Positions 62,140 to 64,000 of a stretch of DNA of 64,000 nt are shown in pieces; the stretch's first letter is position 1, and each line of letters opens with the position of its first letter. A model generated the notes under the pieces. The model saw only the letters and a list, made by a program, of their open reading frames with translations. It was not told the origin of the DNA and made no database searches. Position numbers and translations under genes: made by a program. The stretch is from Sphingobacterium nematocida (GTDB lineage Bacteria > Bacteroidota > Bacteroidia > Sphingobacteriales > Sphingobacteriaceae), in NCBI RefSeq assembly GCF_900168125.1, contig NZ_FUZF01000019.1:40686-104685 (forward strand), read 5' to 3'.

Positions 62140-62244
62140 ACACTAAATTTCTAAGCCATAAAGATGCTATTAAATTGCCTTAACATCCAAAATTTTTATA
62201 TAATCCAATAAATAAACTATCTATATAATTCAAAGTAAGCTCTC

Positions 62245-63714
62245 TTAATACTTGGCCGCTTGATCAGTTGCCGGAATAGATTTCTTAATAAATTCTCGAA
62301 TATCATTATTAGCCTTTATCAGGTCCTCCTTCCGTAGGTACATCATATGCCCACTGCGGTAGCCAAAGAAACTCATCCTTCCCGACAATTTACCTGAAGG
62401 ATCCATCTGCCATAGGTTATACTTTGCATTAAAATAATCTGTCGCCCCATCATAATAACCAGACTGAACCATAACGTGTAAAAAAGGATTCGCAGCCATG
62501 GCCTGTCTCAGACTAAAACCGGTATTATCGTTCGATCGGTCCCATGGATGCACAGGCCCAAACATATTATATTTCACATCTGTCTTATACTTAAGCTCAT
62601 TTAAATAGTAATAATTTATCGCTGGCGTGAAAGAATGTAACCATGAAGTTAACTCAGCGTTGTAATCAGGTCGTTCACCACCATCTTTAATGTCTATTCC
62701 TAAATATCTAGAATCTAATCGTCCTATCGTCATTCCTCTATCCCTCAGGAGTTCTTTCCAATAAAGGGAGGTAGAAATATCCAAATTATTTTGCTCGATC
62801 ACTAATTCGGTTAGACCAGAATATCTAGACATCTTTTTCACCACAATTGCTCTATCGGAAGCAGGCAAACTACTCCCTCGTGCTATTGCAGGAAGCAACT
62901 CATCCAGTGTAAAAGCTTCCACTTCTGGCAAAAGCTCTTCTAGATCTCTATTTTGCAGTTCGGGAGACAATCGTTTATGATACCATGATGTTGCTAAAAA
63001 ATAGGGTAAACGGTTAGCTTTATCCACAGCACCTTCACGTTTTATGCCTAGATCAGTAGGAGAAACCAAAATAACACCGTTAAGATACATCCATTGTGCA
63101 TTTTGCAACTCCAAAGCCAACCCAGACACACGTGTCGTACCATAGCTTTCTCCGATAAGGTACTTCGGAGAACTCCAGCGATTGTTTCTCGTAACAAATG
63201 TATTTATCCATTCCGCTAAATACTTAATATCTGCATTAACCCCAAAAAACAATGCTCGATCAGCCTTTTCATCTAGAATCCGCGAATATCCTGTATTAAT
63301 AGGATCCACATACACGATATCCGCTACATCCAATATTGTATAGGGATTCTCCTTAACACCGTAAGGCTGTAAGGGGTACCCTTCGTCATCAATATTTAAT
63401 AACCTTGGCCCTGTATAAGCCAAATGCATCCAAACAGAGCCTGAGCCAGGCCCACCGTTAAAAGATATTACTAAAGGTCTCTTATTGCGATCTGATACAT
63501 CGTCTCTCGTGTAATACGTGAAATGAACAGTCGCTAGCACCTTTCCATTCGCATCCCAGACTGGTTGAGTTCCTGTCTTTGCAGTGTAAGCAAACTTTTG
63601 TCCATTTGCAGCAATTTGATGCTTTGTTGTGATCACACTGTCCACTTGAGGAACACGCTGTGCCATTAAAAAATTAGAAAAGAGGAAAAAAATTAAACAT
63701 ATACTTGCTCTCAT
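62245..63714 (-). CDS. Exported S10-family serine carboxypeptidase-like peptidase
   Basis: A 489-residue protein with a signal peptide ending NFLMAQ; ATG 63714 is chosen over the upstream start, which would put 17 extra residues before the signal. The S10 domain has SFNGGPGSGSVWMHLAYTGPR (oxyanion region NGGPGSGSVW), the nucleophile in YLIGESYGTTRVSGLAL (GESYG), Asp in VQSGYYDGATD and His in FGYRSGHMMYLR. All three catalytic residues are present. It is followed on the left by putP and faces the 5S gene across 130 bp. Confidence 0.92.
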   Translation of the reverse strand: MRASICLIFFLFSNFLMAQRVPQVDSVITTKHQIAANGQKFAYTAKTGTQPVWDANGKVLATVHFTYYTRDDVSDRNKRPLVISFNGGPGSGSVWMHLAYTGPRLLNIDDEGYPLQPYGVKENPYTILDVADIVYVDPINTGYSRILDEKADRALFFGVNADIKYLAEWINTFVTRNNRWSSPKYLIGESYGTTRVSGLALELQNAQWMYLNGVILVSPTDLGIKREGAVDKANRLPYFLATSWYHKRLSPELQNRDLEELLPEVEAFTLDELLPAIARGSSLPASDRAIVVKKMSRYSGLTELVIEQNNLDISTSLYWKELLRDRGMTIGRLDSRYLGIDIKDGGERPDYNAELTSWLHSFTPAINYYYLNELKYKTDVKYNMFGPVHPWDRSNDNTGFSLRQAMAANPFLHVMVQSGYYDGATDYFNAKYNLWQMDPSGKLSGRMSFFGYRSGHMMYLRKEDLIKANNDIREFIKKSIPATDQAAKY

Positions 63715-63847
63715 ACTTTTGGTTATTAATCTCTTTATAAAATACAGGGGTAGTGCTATCGACACAAACTGGTATGAAAATACAAAATATGATAGAGAAA
63801 AGAGTATACTTTACCTATCTGGTCAGGTAACATCTTTATAACAACAA

Positions 63848-63877
63848 AAAGCCCCTCCAGTTACCTGAAGGGGCTTT
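63848..63877 (-). terminator. Terminator of the rRNA operon
   Basis: AAAGCCCCT at 63848-63856 pairs with AGGGGCTTT at 63869-63877 and the stem continues partly inward (CCAG/CCTG). Read on the minus strand it lies just past the 5S gene and runs into T-rich sequence. Confidence 0.9.
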
Positions 63878-63888
63878 GTATAAAAAAA

Positions 63889-63996
63889 GGCACCGACCTA
63901 CTCTCCCACCTGTTACGGCAATACCATCGGCTCTGGCGGGCTTGACTTCTCTGTTCGGAATGGGAAGAGGTAGACACCGCCGATATAGGCACCTGA
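63889..63996 (-). rRNA. rrf: 5S ribosomal RNA
   Basis: The minus strand reads TCAGGTGCCTATATCGGCGG at its 5' end and contains the conserved CATTCCGAACAGAGAAGTCA and the ending GGGAGAGTAGGTCGGTGCC, with the terminal helix GGTGCC pairing to GGTGCC's complement near the other end. Length is about 108 nt, as in other Bacteroidota. It is the last gene of an rRNA operon whose 23S and 16S genes lie beyond the right edge. Confidence 0.95.
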
Positions 63997-64000
63997 AATA

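Overview
The window is a chromosomal segment of a Bacteroidota bacterium, most likely Sphingobacteriaceae and close to Sphingobacterium. Supporting signs are Bacteroidota-type promoters (TTG, about 17-20 bp, TAnnTTTG), almost no Shine-Dalgarno sequences, a large TonB-dependent receptor, GldA and GldF/GldG homologues, and lineage-typical families (DUF1599, DUF4286, a DoxX-like BT_3928-type protein, a pairing of a HipA-like kinase with DUF3037). The DNA is AT-rich and densely coding; no insertion sequence, prophage, CRISPR array or tRNA was found. The right edge enters an rRNA operon on the minus strand (complete 5S gene and its terminator).

Layout. 1-943: the 3' part of a transglutaminase-like gene and a small lipoprotein. 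944-2384: a 1.4-kb gap without a convincing gene. It holds two diverged but strictly phased repeat arrays: 25 units of exactly 21 bp (1058-1582), and units of 11 bp passing into 10 bp (about 1862-2080). This is the most unusual part of the window. 2385-7299: a secreted 16-residue-repeat protein, a beta-helix lipoprotein and a TonB-dependent receptor. 7588-10103: an ABC exporter-type ATPase, an FtsX-like permease with a histidine-rich insert, and a DUF3299-like protein, probably a metal (zinc?) system. 10100-14599: rsmE, a CorC/CNNM protein, ppa, DedA, HIT and greA. 14742-18998: an S9-peptidase-like lipoprotein lacking two of its three catalytic residues, in an operon with a histidine kinase and a response regulator. 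19103-23047: small proteins, an RluA-family synthase and an Mla/MCE lipid transport operon. 23288-28298: a DUF6600-like protein, pncB, a methyltransferase, an Ada-type regulator/repair protein and AlkB. 28348-34105: a beta-lactamase-fold hydrolase, ddl, and a cell-envelope operon (PASTA protein, mltG, thioesterase, YihY). 34234-42316: rpsA, a giant histidine kinase, a C1 peptidase and a META lipoprotein. 42380-45266: cysM, cysE, DUF3037 and a HipA-like kinase. 45435-52552: DUF1599, DoxX-like, aroK, a glycerophosphodiesterase, gldA, a small beta-barrel and a gldF-gldG fusion. 52592-64000: CoA transferase, AraC regulator with a DUF1080 protein, rpsT, a SpoU methyltransferase, sucD, DinB, a CocE-type hydrolase, putP, an S10 peptidase and 5S rRNA.

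Functional themes are envelope biogenesis (TonB receptor, Mla, mltG, ddl, Gld), central and cysteine metabolism (sucD, pncB, cysE/cysM, CoA transferase), alkylation repair (ada-alkB) and two histidine-kinase systems. Several apparent long reading frames begin at a TTG that lies inside a -7 promoter element; in those cases the downstream ATG was chosen. Two genes (the TonB receptor and gldFG) have no usable ATG and appear to start at TTG.
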